From NCBI GenBank assembly GCA_963921195.1, contig OY992536.1:320433038-320497037 (forward strand): a DNA stretch of 64,000 nucleotides, read 5' to 3'. The stretch's first letter is position 1. Every line of letters starts with the position of its first letter. The DNA comes from Pegoplata infirma (taxonomy: Eukaryota > Arthropoda > Insecta > Diptera > Anthomyiidae). A program made the position numbers and the translations under genes. Below, piece by piece: positions 23,612 to 35,441 of this stretch. The notes below the pieces were generated by a model that saw nothing but the letters and a program-made list of their open reading frames with translations, had not been told where the DNA came from and made no database searches.

Positions 23612-24295
23612 TAGAGTTGTCAATTATTCGACTTTCAACTTTTTTCGAATAATTCAAATAATGGTTTTTGGTCGAGGACACCTTTTCCCTCTTCACATAA
23701 ATGTTTACAAATTCATTTATTACGATATTCACACCTAAAAAACCACACTTTTGTCATTATTTTCTATTTTTTTCTATAACCCTTAAAAGTGGGAAGGTTA
23801 AAAAAATTGGTCCAAATGTAGGTCAATGAATTTCATATGACATAAAAATATTTCATTTGTAGAACAATGTATAGAAAAAAAAACATACAAAAAAAATTTG
23901 TTTTTCTGGTAGTGTTTTAGTTCTTTAAAGGGAAACATTTTTCCCTCGTCCGATTTTGTCTCCGAACTTAACCAGCCTATGCCCATAAGACATAAACGTG
24001 CCTAACTTCAGGAGTATAGCTCTTTTATTTTGGACTGTATCGTGCCCCCACAGACGGACATCGTTACAATGTCTTATAATCGATCACTGATCAAAAATAT
24101 ATTTACTTTATGGGGACCTAGACCGATATTTCGATACTGCAGTTTAAGGGCATAAAAAAAAATTTGTTCGATTAATTGACATAAATTAATCGATTTATTC
24201 GTTATTCGAAAATATTCATTTTTTAATTGATCGAACAAGACTTTGGTTTTGTTTGATCGATTAATCGAATTATTCTTAATCGGTTGACAACTCTA
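23612..24295. mobile_element. hAT-like element, TTCGATTAATCGA word
   Basis: Ends TAGAGTTGTCAATTATTCGA and CGGTTGACAACTCTA. Flanks ACATCTAG (23604-23611) and ACATCTAC (24296-24303) agree at 7 of 8. The right subterminal zone (24165-24280) repeats ATTAATCGATT / TTGATCGA. The centre (about 23680-24140) is a Helentron-like fragment, recognisable by 'CAGACGGACATCGTTACAAT' and 'ATTTACTTTATGGGGACCTA'. Confidence 0.8.
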
Positions 24296-24303
24296 ACATC
24301 TAC

Positions 24304-24920
24304 CGTACGTGTCGCTAGCCTGAACTGAAATCGGGTCAGATTCTCGAGTTACATTCGGTTTTTAGGCCGAAGTGTACCTAAGACATCAACGTTGAAACTG
24401 GTTCCCTTTTGTGTGACCAAACCTTGAGATTATACTTGTTTAATTTTACTGACTCAATGAGAATTACATGTGTAAAACACTATATTGCAACTATTTCTCA
24501 TAAAAATAAAATGTTCTGATATTGGTAATTTGTAATGGTACATCACACTTTAATTACAAGCAGAACCTTCGAATTACACGTGGTCAAAATTGTAATTAGG
24601 TGGGGCCTAGAAGTTTGAGAATTGAAGGGATCCAGTGCTTTATGATGCACAACAAATTATCTTATCATCTATACTTTTTATTATAAAGTAGAAAGTATCT
24701 GGATGCAATGCATCAGATAAAATTTCTATAGTTATTTCTCCTGTTTACCTTAAATAAATTCTGTAAAATTCTAAATTTTTCTACAGAAATTTAAACATAA
24801 TTTCTTTTTTCTTTTTCGGTTAAAAATTTAAACAATTCATAATAGTAAATCTCCATTGTTAACACCGACAGCTGCTTATATAATAGTTAGTGTTTGTATC
24901 TACGTATAAATGAATAATAA
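24304..24920. other. Intergenic, no gene seen
   Basis: Only two decayed units of the 21 bp GAATTACA repeat near 24550-24600. No frame or element ends recognised. Confidence 0.5.
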
Positions 24921-24921
24921 A

Positions 24922-25671
24922 ACAAGTAAAAAAGTTAAATTCGGCCTTGCCGAATGTAGTGATACCCTCCACAATTTCGAAAAGATTATTTCAAAAAACT
25001 TTATTTAAAAGAAAATTACTTTTGAAAAAAAAATTTTTGAAAAAAAAAAAAATTTTTGAAAAAAAATTCCGCGAAAAAAATTTTGGTAAAAAAAAATCAG
25101 CGATTTTTTTCTTTTTTTGTCAAAAAATATGTTCGTACTTGTTTAAATACCATTTGGTGTTCAATTATGTTTACATATGTCAACCAGAAGCCGAATTAAA
25201 GCATTTTGTATTTTTAGGTTATGTTGAATGTACTGAAATTTTTGAGGTGTGCTTACATTTTCGTTCATAACTTTTGAACCGCTGAACCGATATCGCTCAA
25301 ATGCAATACCAAACTTCTCGGGAGAACTTCCAATAAATATGTTAAGTTTTAGTCATCTCTGTGCAATATTTTGTCCGCGACAGCATTTTCCACAGACAGA
25401 CAGACAGACAGACGGACAGACGGACAGACGGACAGACGGACAGACGGACAGACGGACAGACGGACAGACGGACAGACGGACAGACGGACAGACGGACAGA
25501 CGGACAAACGGACAGACGGACAGACGGACAGACGGACATCGCTAGAATGTCTTAAAATCGATCGGGCATCATGAATATATATACTTTATGGGGTCCCAGA
25601 TCGATATTTCGATGAGTTACAAACGGAATGACAAACTTATATATACCCTCTATCACTAAGTGGAGGGTATA
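24922..25671 (+). mobile_element. Helentron/DINE-1-like repeat, type A, complete copy
   Basis: Starts AACAAGTAAAAAAGTTAAAT and ends 'AAGTGGAGGGTATAAAAA'. Subterminal inverted repeats ATACCCTCCAC (5') and GTGGAGGGTAT (3') are present, and the 3' end forms a hairpin from ATACCCTCTA...TGGAGGGTAT. A long GACN microsatellite (25394-25538) precedes the core 'ATCGATCGGGCATCATGAAT'. Subterminal inverted repeats, 3' hairpin and GTCY microsatellite match the published structure of DINE-1/mini-me elements. The copy at 42107-42746 is about 95% identical by eye outside the microsatellite. Confidence 0.75.
25394..25538 (+). repeat. Tetranucleotide microsatellite (GACA/GACG)n
   Basis: About 36 GACN units, mostly alternating GACA and GACG so that the effective period is 8 bp. 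The sister element at 42560-42609 has about 12 units. Long open frames in both strands here are an effect of the repeat and are not genes. Confidence 0.9.
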
Positions 25672-26360
25672 AAAAATACAGGTATGTATCTCTCAGATAT
25701 GAGCACAGGTATTTTTTTGATGTGTAAAATATATATATACAAACAATAAAGTGTTTGAATTTTTTGTTTTGTGTATTTTGTTTCAATCATAAAACGCGAC
25801 GTTGCGGTTATAAAGTTGCTTGACAGAAAGTCAGACAGACAGACAAGGTATTTGATGACGAATCTCCTCGAAATTATAGCTTTGAAGAATGTAAATATGT
25901 ACTGTAGTGTATATGAAGTAGTTGACAGTTTGCGAATATGTTTACTATATTGTTTGTTGTTTATTGCATAGAGTTTCATACATATTCATGTACTTACTCC
26001 ACTATTGTTTAAATTTAATAAGCATGAGAAAGTGTATTTTTATATCCAGTTTTTGTTAGAATTATTCTATTGATGTCTGTAAAATGACCGTGATAACTTT
26101 TTAATGATTTTTTTTTTTTGTAATTTTAAATTTATTAAATTCAACCTGTTTCAAATGAAATTAAGGTCGATGTTATTACACTACAGCATTTTGGAGATAT
26201 TCAAAAAAGATCAATTGAAATTCAAAGATTCTATTTAAAAAATAAATAAAACTTCGAAGAAATATCATTCTTAAATTCAAAAAAACTTTTCAAATTTGGA
26301 AAGAAAAAAAAATTCAAGATATCAACGTTTTTTGAGCATACCTCAACACTGTATTTGTGT
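25672..26360. other. Intergenic, no gene seen
   Basis: AT-rich. A short 'AGACAGACAGACAAGG' at 25833 is an orphan microsatellite scrap. Nothing else supported. Confidence 0.5.
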
Positions 26361-26362
26361 TA

Positions 26363-26524
26363 TGTGTGGCCGATCCACCCCAATTTTCTATGCCGTATCT
26401 CTACATTTATGTTAGTCATGTTCGCTTTTCTTAAGAGATCCTCGTTCGATATCACGTTTGGCCAGTCGATTTTCAGTATTGTACGTAAACATTTATTATT
26501 GAAAATCTGAATGTATTCCCAATA
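26363..26524 (-). pseudogene. LINE ORF2 C-terminal fragment, different clade
   Basis: Translation WEYIQIFNNKCLRTILKIDW followed by PNVISNEDLLRKANMTNINV and EIRHRKLGWIGHT, then a stop. The pattern 'F-x-N-x-C-L-R-x-I-L-x-I-x-W ... I-S-N-E-x-L ... R-R-x-L-x-W-I-G-H' is the conserved region after the RT domain of many animal LINEs of the CR1/RTE kind. No RNase H part. Truncated on both sides; the right side abuts a 'TAGGGCTTCCAATCGGGA' sequence that looks like the end of a hAT-like element whose partner end I could not find. Confidence 0.75.
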
Positions 26525-26650
26525 GGGCTTCCAATCGGGATTGGTAATTATGAATCCCGGAATTTGGGATTGAAGAAAAATTTTCGGAATCACGATTTCG
26601 TAATCCCGGGATTCGCGGGATTTTTTTTTGAAATTTTCGGGATTTTCAAA
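26525..26650. repeat. Possible half of a hAT-like element, CGGGATT word
   Basis: Starts TAGGGCTTCCAATCGGGA and repeats ATCCCGGGATT / CGGGATTTT several times, as in the subterminal zones of the delimited hAT-like elements. No matching right end was found, so this is only suggestive. Confidence 0.35.
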
Positions 26651-26838
26651 AATTTTCAGTATTTTCTGTCACTTTGACAAGTCCACGCGTTCGTAAAGAT
26701 AAGCAAAGTTCTGTTGATATTGTGAACTTTAAAAAGGTCGATATTGTGAACTTACGAAAGATATCCGTATTCGGTTATCATTCTTATCTTTCGTCGTGGC
26801 TCATCGTTATCAACTTTTAGTGAGCGTGAGTTGAAAAA

Positions 26839-26926
26839 ATATTACATGAATTTTCGAAATTTTGCAAAAGTGACTCATTTTTATATTACATGAATTTTCG
26901 AAATTTTGCAAAAGTGACTCATTTTT
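26839..26926 (+). repeat. 44 bp exact tandem duplication
   Basis: The unit starting ATATTACATGAATTTTCGAA (26839-26882) is repeated without change at 26883-26926. Confidence 0.9.
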
Positions 26927-27390
26927 GTTGTTTTTTTTTTTCATTTCTTGCAAAAAAAAAAATATTTTTAGCAATGTTTTTTGGTAAAAAAATTTGTATA
27001 GCTACACTCATAGAAATATCTTAGTAGAAAAATTAGTAAACCCATTGTAGATCAAGTTTTACAGAAAATTGCCGTATTCAACAAAAATTAATGTTGATAT
27101 CGTTGAATAATCAGTAAAGTTGAATCAACTTTTTACAACGCCTATACAGAATTCAATAGATAAAACCAAAAAAGAAAAAACAACCCTGTTCGTTCATTTT
27201 TGTATTATCAAGTTGGTAGCAATGCATTGCAATGTGAAATTTGTTTGTCTCTTATAAAATCATTTTATGTGTTTGTTTCTTATAAAAATATTTAATATTA
27301 TAAAAATAGGATCTGATGATCAGATTCTGATCTGAAAATATTTGGTAAGTAATAAAATACATTGGTTACTCTATGTATTCCTACTATATT

Positions 27391-27664
27391 TAGGGAATTC
27401 ACATGGGTATCGTATTTGTTGTATATGTTGTATGTACTATCCAAAAACAGGTTTGGTAAAAATTATTTATCGCTCATTTGATAATTTTCTCTTAGATTCT
27501 CTTCTTGTTAGCATACTTGAAAATAGCACACAAAACATAGGTATAAATGTTGTATCGTCATATCGTGTAAGTGTCGTATTATTAATTTAAAGTTTAACCA
27601 ACCCTGTTTTCAGATAGGACATACAACATACAACACCAAATACGATACCCATGTGAATTCCCTA
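27391..27664. mobile_element. Short palindromic hAT-like MITE
   Basis: Ends TAGGGAATTCACATGGGTAT and its complement, continuing into about 50 bp of inverted sequence (GTATCGTATTTG, TGTTGTATGT). Flanks ACTATATT (27383-27390) and ATTATATT (27665-27672) agree at 7 of 8. Non-coding, 274 bp. Confidence 0.8.
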
Positions 27665-27738
27665 ATTATATTTTTTTTTTGTTTTTTTTTAAGGTTTTTG
27701 ATTTGGTGTCATTAGAAAACTGGAGAATGGCTTACGAG

Positions 27739-27860
27739 CAGTGTTCCAAGCCGATGCCAAATTTTCGGCGGCGGCGGCTTGACAATTTTAAGTCGGCGGC
27801 GGCGGCGGCTTTGAAAAAATCAAATCGGCGGCGGCTAGTTTATCGGCTCGATTGCATTTG
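27739..27860. repeat. CGGCGGCGG-rich piece behind a CAGTGTTCC end
   Basis: Begins CAGTGTTCCAAGCCGATGCC and repeats TCGGCGGCGG. It looks like the left subterminal zone of another hAT-like element. No right end with a matching target duplication was found. The frame through it is a repeat effect. Confidence 0.4.
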
Positions 27861-28088
27861 TAATAATTTTTTTTTAAATACGTTTGTTTAAAAACAGAAA
27901 CCGTTTTAACGTTTGTTATAGAACAAAATTTTAAATGAGGTTTTAATCAAGTCTACACTATTCACCAAAAACCCATTTTGGTTTGAACTTCTTTTGAATA
28001 AAATGATAAGAACTTTGGTATTTACATGCAGGCATGACCACAATGGTTTACCAACCCACTGAGTCTGTCCGTCCGTCTGTTTAAAGTA

Positions 28089-29360
28089 GAGATGTTCACA
28101 TGAGCAGTTTAAAGCGTGATTTACGCGTGAGTGTGACTATATTCAATTTTACTCACGTGATTGTGAGTGTTAAAAAAATTGCGTGAGTGAGTAAGCCGAT
28201 TTTTTTTTCGTGAGTTTGCGTTATTTATTTTCTTTTCATATTTTACTCGTAAGTTACGAGTGCATAACATAAATAAACGAAGTGTGTGTGAAAATCTCGT
28301 GCAGCTTAAAAAGCCGGTGATAATTCTAAAAAATATTGTGATTTTTACTTAATAAAAGAATATTAACAAATAACAACAAACTTTTTTTTATTAATAAAAT
28401 TTCTTATATCAACAAAAATATGAGTTAAGTTTACAAAAAATACGAGTTGATTTACAAAAAAACGAGTTGATCAACTTTTACAAAAACTGACAATAATTTT
28501 TATTGAAATCTACATAAATATTTGTAGGGTCAAAATCAACAATGATTTCTGTTGAATTTACAGCGATTTTCTTTGGGAATACAATGATTTTTGGTTGAGT
28601 GTAGAGTAGAGTTTGCATGACTCAAGCGTGAGCGTAATTGAATCCGGCGTGAATCATGCGTACGGGTGGGCAATTTGTTGTACTTTCTAGTAGAGATGGG
28701 CGCGTGAGTGATGTTTGATTCACACTCACTCACGCTCACGACAGGAATTTCCGAATCACGCACACACACTCATGAGCATATTTTTTCCACTCACACTCAC
28801 TCACAATCACGTGAGTAAATTTAATACAATTCACACTCACGCAAGCTTCACTCACACTCACGTTGACTCACACTAACGCAAACTCTTATTTATACAAAAA
28901 AATTTTCAAAAACTAATATTTCAAAAATCTTTCAAAACTTTCAGCAAAATTTAAAGTTCAGCAAAAATTTTAAATTTATTTTTTGCTTTTTTTCGGGACG
29001 AAATCTTAAGTTGAGGCAAATTTTACAATTTTTTTGTTGCTGTTTTTGGTACAAAAGAAAATATGAAGAGAAAATAAATCACGCAAACTCACGCAATAAA
29101 ATCGGCACACGCACACTCACCCACGCAAAAATCTTACTCACGCAAACTCACTCACGCAATTTTTTTCTACACTCACACTCACTCACAATCACGTGAGTAA
29201 AATTGAATTCAGTCACACTCACGCGTGATCACGCGTGAATCACGTGAATCACGCATTAATCGAATAGTCAGTAAGCGTGAGTAAAAAAGTGCATGATGAT
29301 TAGCGAGTGATTCCATTGTTGTTTGCGTGTGCGTGACTGAGTGTGAGTCAAAATTCACTC
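28089..29360. repeat. CACTCACG / GTGAGTGTG arrays in inverted order
   Basis: Dense repeats of GTGAGTGTGA and CACGTGATTGTGAG occupy 28113-28200, 28690-28880 and 29080-29360. 28089-28230 is an inverted match of about 29085-29260. TAGAGATGGGCGCGTGAG at 28692 resembles a hAT-like end, and the same sequence heads the fragment at 51913. Related pieces are buried in both copies of MITE X. Element limits are not fixed. Confidence 0.6.
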
Positions 29361-29654
29361 ACGACTTAAAAAAACACAAGTAAAACACAAAATAAAAAAA
29401 AGTTTACTACTTAAGGCGTTAAGATATATCAAAAGCCCTTTACGGCCCTATGCGCCTTGTAGGAGAAAAATGAACAAATATAAAAGCTTTTTTGTCGAAC
29501 CACCACTAGTTTTTAGAGTTTCTAGCAAGCTTTGCATTTCGCAAACGTTTCACCTTTTGCTATAACAAAAACCTGGTACCAGATGGAACTTTTGTCGATT
29601 TTTTTTTGTTCCACAAAATTCATACTACTATTTTATACAAATTATTAAAAACAA

Positions 29655-29831
29655 AAAAAATTTGGTAAAAAAAAATATTTTTGCACTTGTTTAAATACCA
29701 TCGGTGTTCAATTCTGTTCACATATGTCAACCCGCAGTCGAATTAAAACATTTTTTTATTTTTAGGTTATTACATTATCGTTCATAACTTTTGAACCCCT
29801 GAACCAATATCGCTCAAATGCAATACCAAAC
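29655..29831 (+). mobile_element. Helentron/DINE-1-like fragment, type A
   Basis: Matches 25085-25310 of the complete copy ('ACTTGTTTAAATACCAT', 'CATATGTCAACC', 'CGCTCAAATGCAATACCAAA'). It is interrupted by MITE Y copy 2 and does not clearly resume behind it. Confidence 0.65.
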
Positions 29832-29834
29832 TAA

Positions 29835-31775
29835 CAAGGGAAGTCTCCCTGGTGTCACCCTCCGATCTTCATAAAATTTGGATATTTTGTTAAGAACGAA
29901 AATTAATTCGACACGAATTTTTTTTTAGCGGCTCAAACTCATTTTTAGGGGGGTCAATTTGTATGGGGGGAAATTGACCTTTTTCAGTTTTTTACAATTT
30001 ACGCCTATTTAAACAAAATTAATATAGGCATGTGTGGTATAAGATTAAAGGTATTAAAAATACCTATCTCATGGTGCTAACAACGAGCCAAAGAAGTTAA
30101 TATTTTTCGACTTATTAACAAAAATGTCCTAAAATTTTGGTATTTTACTCAATATGACAAAAAGTTGTGCATGTTTGGACACTAGGGATATAACCATTTG
30201 CATATTTTTGAAAATATCAAAAAGGACCTATCATAGTGAGAAAGTACATAGAAAATCAATTAGAAATGCGTCCTCTTTTTTTCGCGAATGTTAAAAAAGA
30301 TTCGGCACCGATCGCGATGAAGTTTTTGCTAATATTTTGTTTCAAATATTCATTCAACCCATGTTTCAAATGTTGAAAATCATACTGCTAATTTTTTCTT
30401 GTTTTATTTTTGTTGTAAAACGACGAAAAACAAAATAACGTTGAAAGGGACGGATTCCCACCATAAAACATACAAAAATTAAAATTTGAGGTGTTTTAGA
30501 AATTGCAATCGGTGCCGGTTTTTGGATCAAAATGACCTCGGATAACGTTTTTTGTTATCAGTATAACATTGCCCATACCGTTATGATAGGTTCTTATTTT
30601 GGTTATATGTACCCCTATTGGACACGTTCTTAGCACACGTAGATAGGTTTTCCAAAGACCTTTCATTTGGTATGTAACATGACTAGGTTTATTTGCATAA
30701 TATAGGACAGCGGTTACCAACCTTTTTGGCTCGCGTACCCCTAATTTTAAATTTTATCAGCCGCGTACCCCCTAACGAGTTTTTGTTTTCGTTAAAAAAC
30801 TTCACATATAAATACTAATGTTAATTTTCAAATTTTTTATCTGCGGGCATTATCATTTTTTTGAGGGGTTTAGGGGAGATCAAAACAATGGTGGTATTTT
30901 TTTTGGAAAAATGTTCGCTCCTTGGGGTGGTTCAATGCATCTGAAAACGCGGATTTTGAGCTGATTTTTTGACAGAACAAAAACGGCTGAAAATATTCCA
31001 AATCTGATTTCACCAGTCGATTTTAAACCAAAAATTAGAACAAAAAAAATGCAAAAACTTATCAGAGGGGGCGGAAATATAACGTTTTTAATTTTTTTAA
31101 GTGTTTTATTTTTTAAACGAGGGCAGATCAATAATTCCGTGACTTTTCGAATGAAACACCCCTTATATACAATGAAAGGGCATTTTGAGCTTAACAAAAT
31201 GGTACCAAAATTTCCACTCTATCACAACCCGTCTCAAAAATGCCCAAAAACACGCTTTTGAGAACTCTGACATACATTTTCTCAAAAACCTGACATAATA
31301 GAAAAATTTGGGAACCATATTCGGAATCAGCGTCGAAAGGTTAATCGAAAAAAAGTGGTCAGATCTCAAAATATCATCCAAAAATATCGCAAAAACTGCT
31401 CTCTTAATTGCACAAAAATACGTTTTTTGTGAACTTTGACCTCAACTTTCTTATAAACCTGACGTTATGGAAAACTTTGAAAGCCAGATGCGGAACCAGC
31501 ATTGAAAGGTTAATCTAAAACGAATGTCCAAATTCCTCAAATTTTGCGTACTCCCGCGAACAGTTTCCGTACCCCCTAGTGGTACGCGTACCATAGGTTG
31601 GTAACCGCTGATATAGGAGATAAACGAAAAAAACTGAAAAATGGCCTTGTCTTCCCCCTTTCCTTTTTACCCCCTAAATATGAATTTGGGCCGCTAAAAA
31701 AAATACGTGTCCCTTTATTTTTCTGATCTACAAAATAAAACCAATTCCATAAAGATCCGCGGGTGACTTCCCTTG
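29835..31775 (-). mobile_element. Harbinger-like MITE Y, copy 2, split by a hAT-like element
   Basis: Ends CAAGGGAAGTCTCC and GGGTGACTTCCCTTG with a 3 bp duplication TAA (29832-29834, 31776-31778). It is homologous to copy 1 (22413-22971) in reverse: 'TAAGAACGAAAATTAATTCG' near 29890 and 'GATCCGCGGGTGAC' near 31752. A 903 bp hAT-like element interrupts it. The left part (30180-30690) is longer than in copy 1, so copy 1 may be a deletion derivative. Confidence 0.8.
30708..31610. mobile_element. hAT-like element, CGCGTACCCC word
   Basis: Ends CAGCGGTTACCAACC and GGTTGGTAACCGCTG with an exact 8 bp duplication ATATAGGA (30700-30707, 31611-31618). The word GCGTACCCC occurs at 30733, 30762, 31550-31590. 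Internally, two similar blocks begin 'GACATAATAGAAAAATTTGG' and 'GACGTTATGGAAAACTTTGA' (about 31293 and 31461). No intact frame. Confidence 0.9.
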
Positions 31776-31778
31776 TAA

Positions 31779-32776
31779 GTAAAAGTCCATGTTTGTCCTC
31801 TATAACCGATTGTTAGAAATTTTTGGATACAAGTTTTCTGGTGAGTTCAAATAACTGCTTCTCTTTTCATAGAGAGCTTAAAATTAATAATATAATATTG
31901 TGTATCCAATTTTGGTACCATTTGTTGATTAGGAGTAGAATTAAAACATTTTATACTTTCTAGTTATGTGAAATCAATAAATCTTTAGTCTTGATTACGA
32001 CCCAGTCTAATGTTAAGGTTTACAAAAACTAACCGGTTTTATATTCAAAAAAAACTTCTTTGATCAAAACAATTTCTTTAATCAAAGTTTATAAACGGAA
32101 TATATTAAACTCTTGACATAAATCTTAAGGTTTTATATCAGATAAAATTTGTATAGAAGGATTTGTAATATATTCCAAGACAAGTATATCTAATTAAATG
32201 TTTTTTAAAAACCCAACAAACCTAAAGAAATAAAGTTTTTTTTTATAAAAAAAAAATAAATATAAAATAAACCCAAAGGGGAGTAGAACGAAGAAAACAG
32301 AAGAAGAAGAAGAATTAGAACTATACAAACACTTTCAAATGCAGTTCAAATAAATACTCCATCATTTTATTAAATCCCCCTTTTTACAAAAAGAAAATTC
32401 TAACATAGTTAAGGGATAACGACGACATTTTCGTTTTTAGAAATATACAAAACTAAATTTTTAAAGAAAAACTAGTGAAACTGACAACATTTTACTACAT
32501 TAGTGCACTCTATTCAAAACAGAAACAACAATAGTAGAACACTAAACAAAGTCATTGTACAGTAGAGTAAAAGTGGTGACAACAGGGTGCTTTACACTAC
32601 ATATGTTGCAGCCACAAATGATAATCATATATGTGGCACATATGCATGCATGTGAGTACAGTAGCATGCATGATAAATCCAAACAATCAGTAAGATTTGG
32701 GTGGCACTAAATCAATTTTTAATTTTGAACGGATGTGGTGGAAATGAACAAAAAAAATTCGCAACTCTAGCAAAAC
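31779..32776. other. Intergenic, no gene seen
   Basis: AT-rich. 31895-31965 faintly resembles a type A Helentron-like body. Short AAG/GAA-rich run at 32290-32315. Nothing else supported. Confidence 0.5.
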
Positions 32777-33338
32777 ACTTTTTATACCCTCCACCTACAT
32801 AATGGAGGGTATACTCACTTTGTCATTTCTTGTGTAAAGAATCGAAATATCGATCTAGAACCCCATAAAGTATATATAGTATTGTGGATCAATGATCGAT
32901 TCTAAGACGTTCTGTAAGTGTCCGTGTATCCGTCTTTCTGTTTGTGGAGGATAGGATGGAGGTCAAAACAAAAGAGCTAGTAGCCTGCAGTTTGGCAAAA
33001 ATATGTCTCATGGTCATAGTCTGCTTAAGTTCTTGAATGGGGAAAATCGGATCAGGGGAGGGAGGGAAGTTCTTTCTTGAAGAGTCAAACCAACCTCGGG
33101 AAAACGACACTTTTTGCCGATTATTTTTTATTTTTGTATTTTTGTCAAACCAAAATAAATTTAAAGTCCTCTATTTGGGCCAAGGGGACTAAAAGATTAC
33201 GTAATGAAATTATGTGTGGGAAGGTGCCTCCAACTTATTCCACCAACCCCCCACCCCAAACAAAAAGCCCCTGTATTTTTTACATTTTGGAGGATATTTA
33301 AGATTCGGTACATGCGAATTTAACACTTTCACTTGTTC
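32777..33338 (-). mobile_element. Helentron/DINE-1-like repeat, type A-related
   Basis: Minus strand: the 3' hairpin end is at the left ('TATACCCTCCACCTACATAATGGAGGGTAT', given as two halves TATACCCTCC and GGAGGGTAT) and the 5' end AACAAGTGAAAGTGTTAAAT at the right. The core 'ATCAATGATCGATTCTAAGA' is present; the GTCY run is decayed to 'GTGTCCGTGTATCCGTCTTT'. Confidence 0.65.
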
Positions 33339-33376
33339 GAATTACAATTAATCTTTTTCAAATTACAATGTATATT

Positions 33377-34034
33377 TTTATACCCTCCAACTACAGTATG
33401 GGGGTATACTCACTTTGTCATTCCGTGTGAAACGCATCAAAATATCGGTCTAGGACTCCATAAAGTATATATATATGTATTTATGATCAGTGATCGATTC
33501 TAAGACATTCTAGCGATGTCCGTCCGTCTGTCTGTCCCTCTGTAGTTAACACGATGCTGTCTAAAATAAAATAGCTAGACTCCCGACATTTGGCACGAAT
33601 ATGTCTTATGTTTCTAGGCAGGTTAAGTTCGGAAATGGCCAAAATTAGACCAGGGTTTCCCCTGAAGAACTAAACCAACCTCTGAAAAATACCAATGAAT
33701 TTTTGTGTTTTTGTTTAACAAATGCAACAATTTTATGCTACAAGAAGTTCAAAGTCTTGCATTTGGACCCAGAGGATTAGAAAATGTCGTTTTATTCGTG
33801 GGCGTGGATTAAAAAAAATGGTTTAAATAATGGTAAACTTGTATTTCTTTAATGCAAAAAAAACATTAAAATGAATTTTTAAACATATATTTCGAGAGAA
33901 AATTTGCCACCCCCTCCCCCCCAAATTACCACTACCACAAAAATAATAAAAAGCCCCAGAAATTTATTTTTTAATTTTTTGCATGTTGGAGGGTAAAAAA
34001 AGATTCGGGACAGCCGAATTTAACACTATTACTT
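33377..34034 (-). mobile_element. Helentron/DINE-1-like repeat, type A-related, second copy
   Basis: Minus strand. The hairpin end 'TATACCCTCCAACTACAGTA' lies left; the 5' end AACAAGTAATAGTGTTAAAT lies right. GTCCGTCCGTCTGTCTGTCC at 33518 is its microsatellite. It is separated from the previous copy by about 40 bp of 21 bp-repeat sequence. Confidence 0.7.
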
Positions 34035-34084
34035 GTTTAGATTTTTTTTTTGTATTTTTGTTAAACTAATGAAGCATTCTTATT

Positions 34085-34230
34085 ATTTTAATGCGAATTT
34101 AACACTTTCACTTGTTCGAATTACAATTTATCTTTTTCAAATTACAATGTCTCTTTTTCAAATTACAATTTATGTTTTACAAATTATAATTGATAGTTTA
34201 CAATTGGAAAATTCAATTGGAAACATCAAT
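34085..34230. repeat. 21 bp repeat array, inverted orientation
   Basis: Units of the form CAAATTACAATTTATCTTTTT in tandem, preceded by a copied Helentron-like start (CGAATTTAACACTTTCACTTG). 34231-34850 beyond it holds (CT)n at 34530-34552 and GGGAATTCCCGGG repeats at 34664-34740 but no gene. Confidence 0.6.
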
Positions 34231-34849
34231 TGGAAACTTCAGATCACATCCGTTCGTTGTCTGCTTGAAAGGCGAGTACAACGGGCACGCACCCACGTTT
34301 CAGGAAGAGTTCGCCCGTCTCAGCTGAACACTACTTTGGTAATATCGATAGAACAATGACGCACAACTAGAGTTTTTCTTTTCCCAGACTTTTTCTGAAA
34401 TGTATTTCCTACAAAAAAAGCATTAGGAGTCGAGATATCGAATAAAACTGAGATTTTGAGAAATTTTTTTTATCGAAAAAGTCTCAGATTTGAGAAAAGT
34501 GTTCTCTTGAATAGTCTGAGACATTCTGTGCTCTTCTCTCTCTCTCTCTCTCCGTTCGAACTTATATTTAGTAATTAGGGTATTTTTAATACAACTTTTT
34601 AAAAACAAATATGAAAACATGTCAAAAAACGTTAAAAAATAAACATTTACAAAGAAAATAAAATTCCCGGGAATTCCCGCTCTATTTCCCGGGATTGAAA
34701 ATTGTCGGGAATTCCCGGGAAATAACGTCCCGGGAATTCCATCCAAAACTGGAGAAAATCCATAGAGCCATTTTGAAGATATTTCATATTTAAAACCGTC
34801 TCCTGAAATTTCTGTTTTGCTACATACGACATTCGTATTTTGAGGTAGC

Positions 34850-35104
34850 GAAATGTTGCTGCCATCTGCAAATGATTGGAAGTTAGAGAAAGAACATGAG
34901 AAAGCTCGATATAAATCGAGAAAAATCGCTATTGACCCCAAACGCAATAAGCTTCAAAACGAGTGATCCTTGCCATACACGATCAAACACCTTGAAAATA
35001 TCTAGAGCAACAACTTTGCTTTCACCAAATTGGTGAATAGTACGACTCCAACGTTCCGAAAGAAACACTAACAATTCTCTTGTACAACGACTTTTACGAA
35101 AGTC
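34850..35104 (-). pseudogene. LINE reverse-transcriptase fragment
   Basis: Minus-strand translation contains FLSERWSRTIHQFGESKVVA, then LDIFKVFDRVWQGSLVLKLI, then AFGVNSDFSRFISSFL. 'A-L-D-I-(S)-K-(A)-F-D-R-V-W' is RT motif A of CR1/jockey-type LINEs, with its catalytic D kept. The frame breaks shortly after; the B and C motifs are gone or deleted. It is a clade different from the RNase H-bearing LINEs elsewhere in the window. Confidence 0.75.
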
Positions 35105-35441
35105 ATACTATCGATCGCACAAAAGTGAAATTCAGATAACGAACTTACTGATTTCTACTGTAGCGGCCACACGATACAGCAATTGTTGCTTGCGTCCCAA
35201 CCACTGTGCATTATTGTAACAGTTCAGAGCGGAGATCTAAAAAAAATATATGGAGTCTGAATAATGGCATTTCATAAAAATCTATCAAATTGGAATAAAG
35301 ATCCTCCTGATATTAGCCAATAATTTTTAGTAATGTTTGCTGCATCACATTGAAATGGAACTGACAAATAGATTATGCTTCAAAACTGATAACGCGAACC
35401 CCTTAATAAGTCTATGACAGGTTTCTAACTAGACCGCTAAC

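Larger units (their letters stand above)
27005..28601. mobile_element. Possible CACTCA-ended TA element with nested repeats
   Basis: Starts TACACTCATAGAAATAT and ends TTTTGGTTGAGTGTA; the zones next to both ends use words such as GTTGATCAACTTT and TTTACAAAAA. Inside are a 274 bp MITE (27391), a CGG-rich piece (27739-27860) and part of the CACTCACG family (28089-28230). The pairing of these two ends is inference. Confidence 0.4.

Noticed and set aside
25249..25574. Several long overlapping frames on both strands across 25249-25574 (TDRQTDG-type proteins)
   Set aside because: They are translations of the GACN microsatellite; a tetranucleotide repeat without stops is open in all frames.
27679..27891. 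A 70-codon frame with an RRRRL stretch
   Set aside because: It is a CGG-repeat effect in what looks like a hAT-like subterminal zone; no homology.
28113..29360. CRISPR-like array because of regular CACTCACG repeats
   Set aside because: Units are short, irregular and in both orientations, with no spacers of uniform length; the DNA is clearly eukaryotic.
34423..34947. A 174-codon minus-strand frame overlapping the RT fragment
   Set aside because: Only its first part touches the LINE remnant in a different frame; the rest covers (CT)n and GGGAATTCCC repeats.
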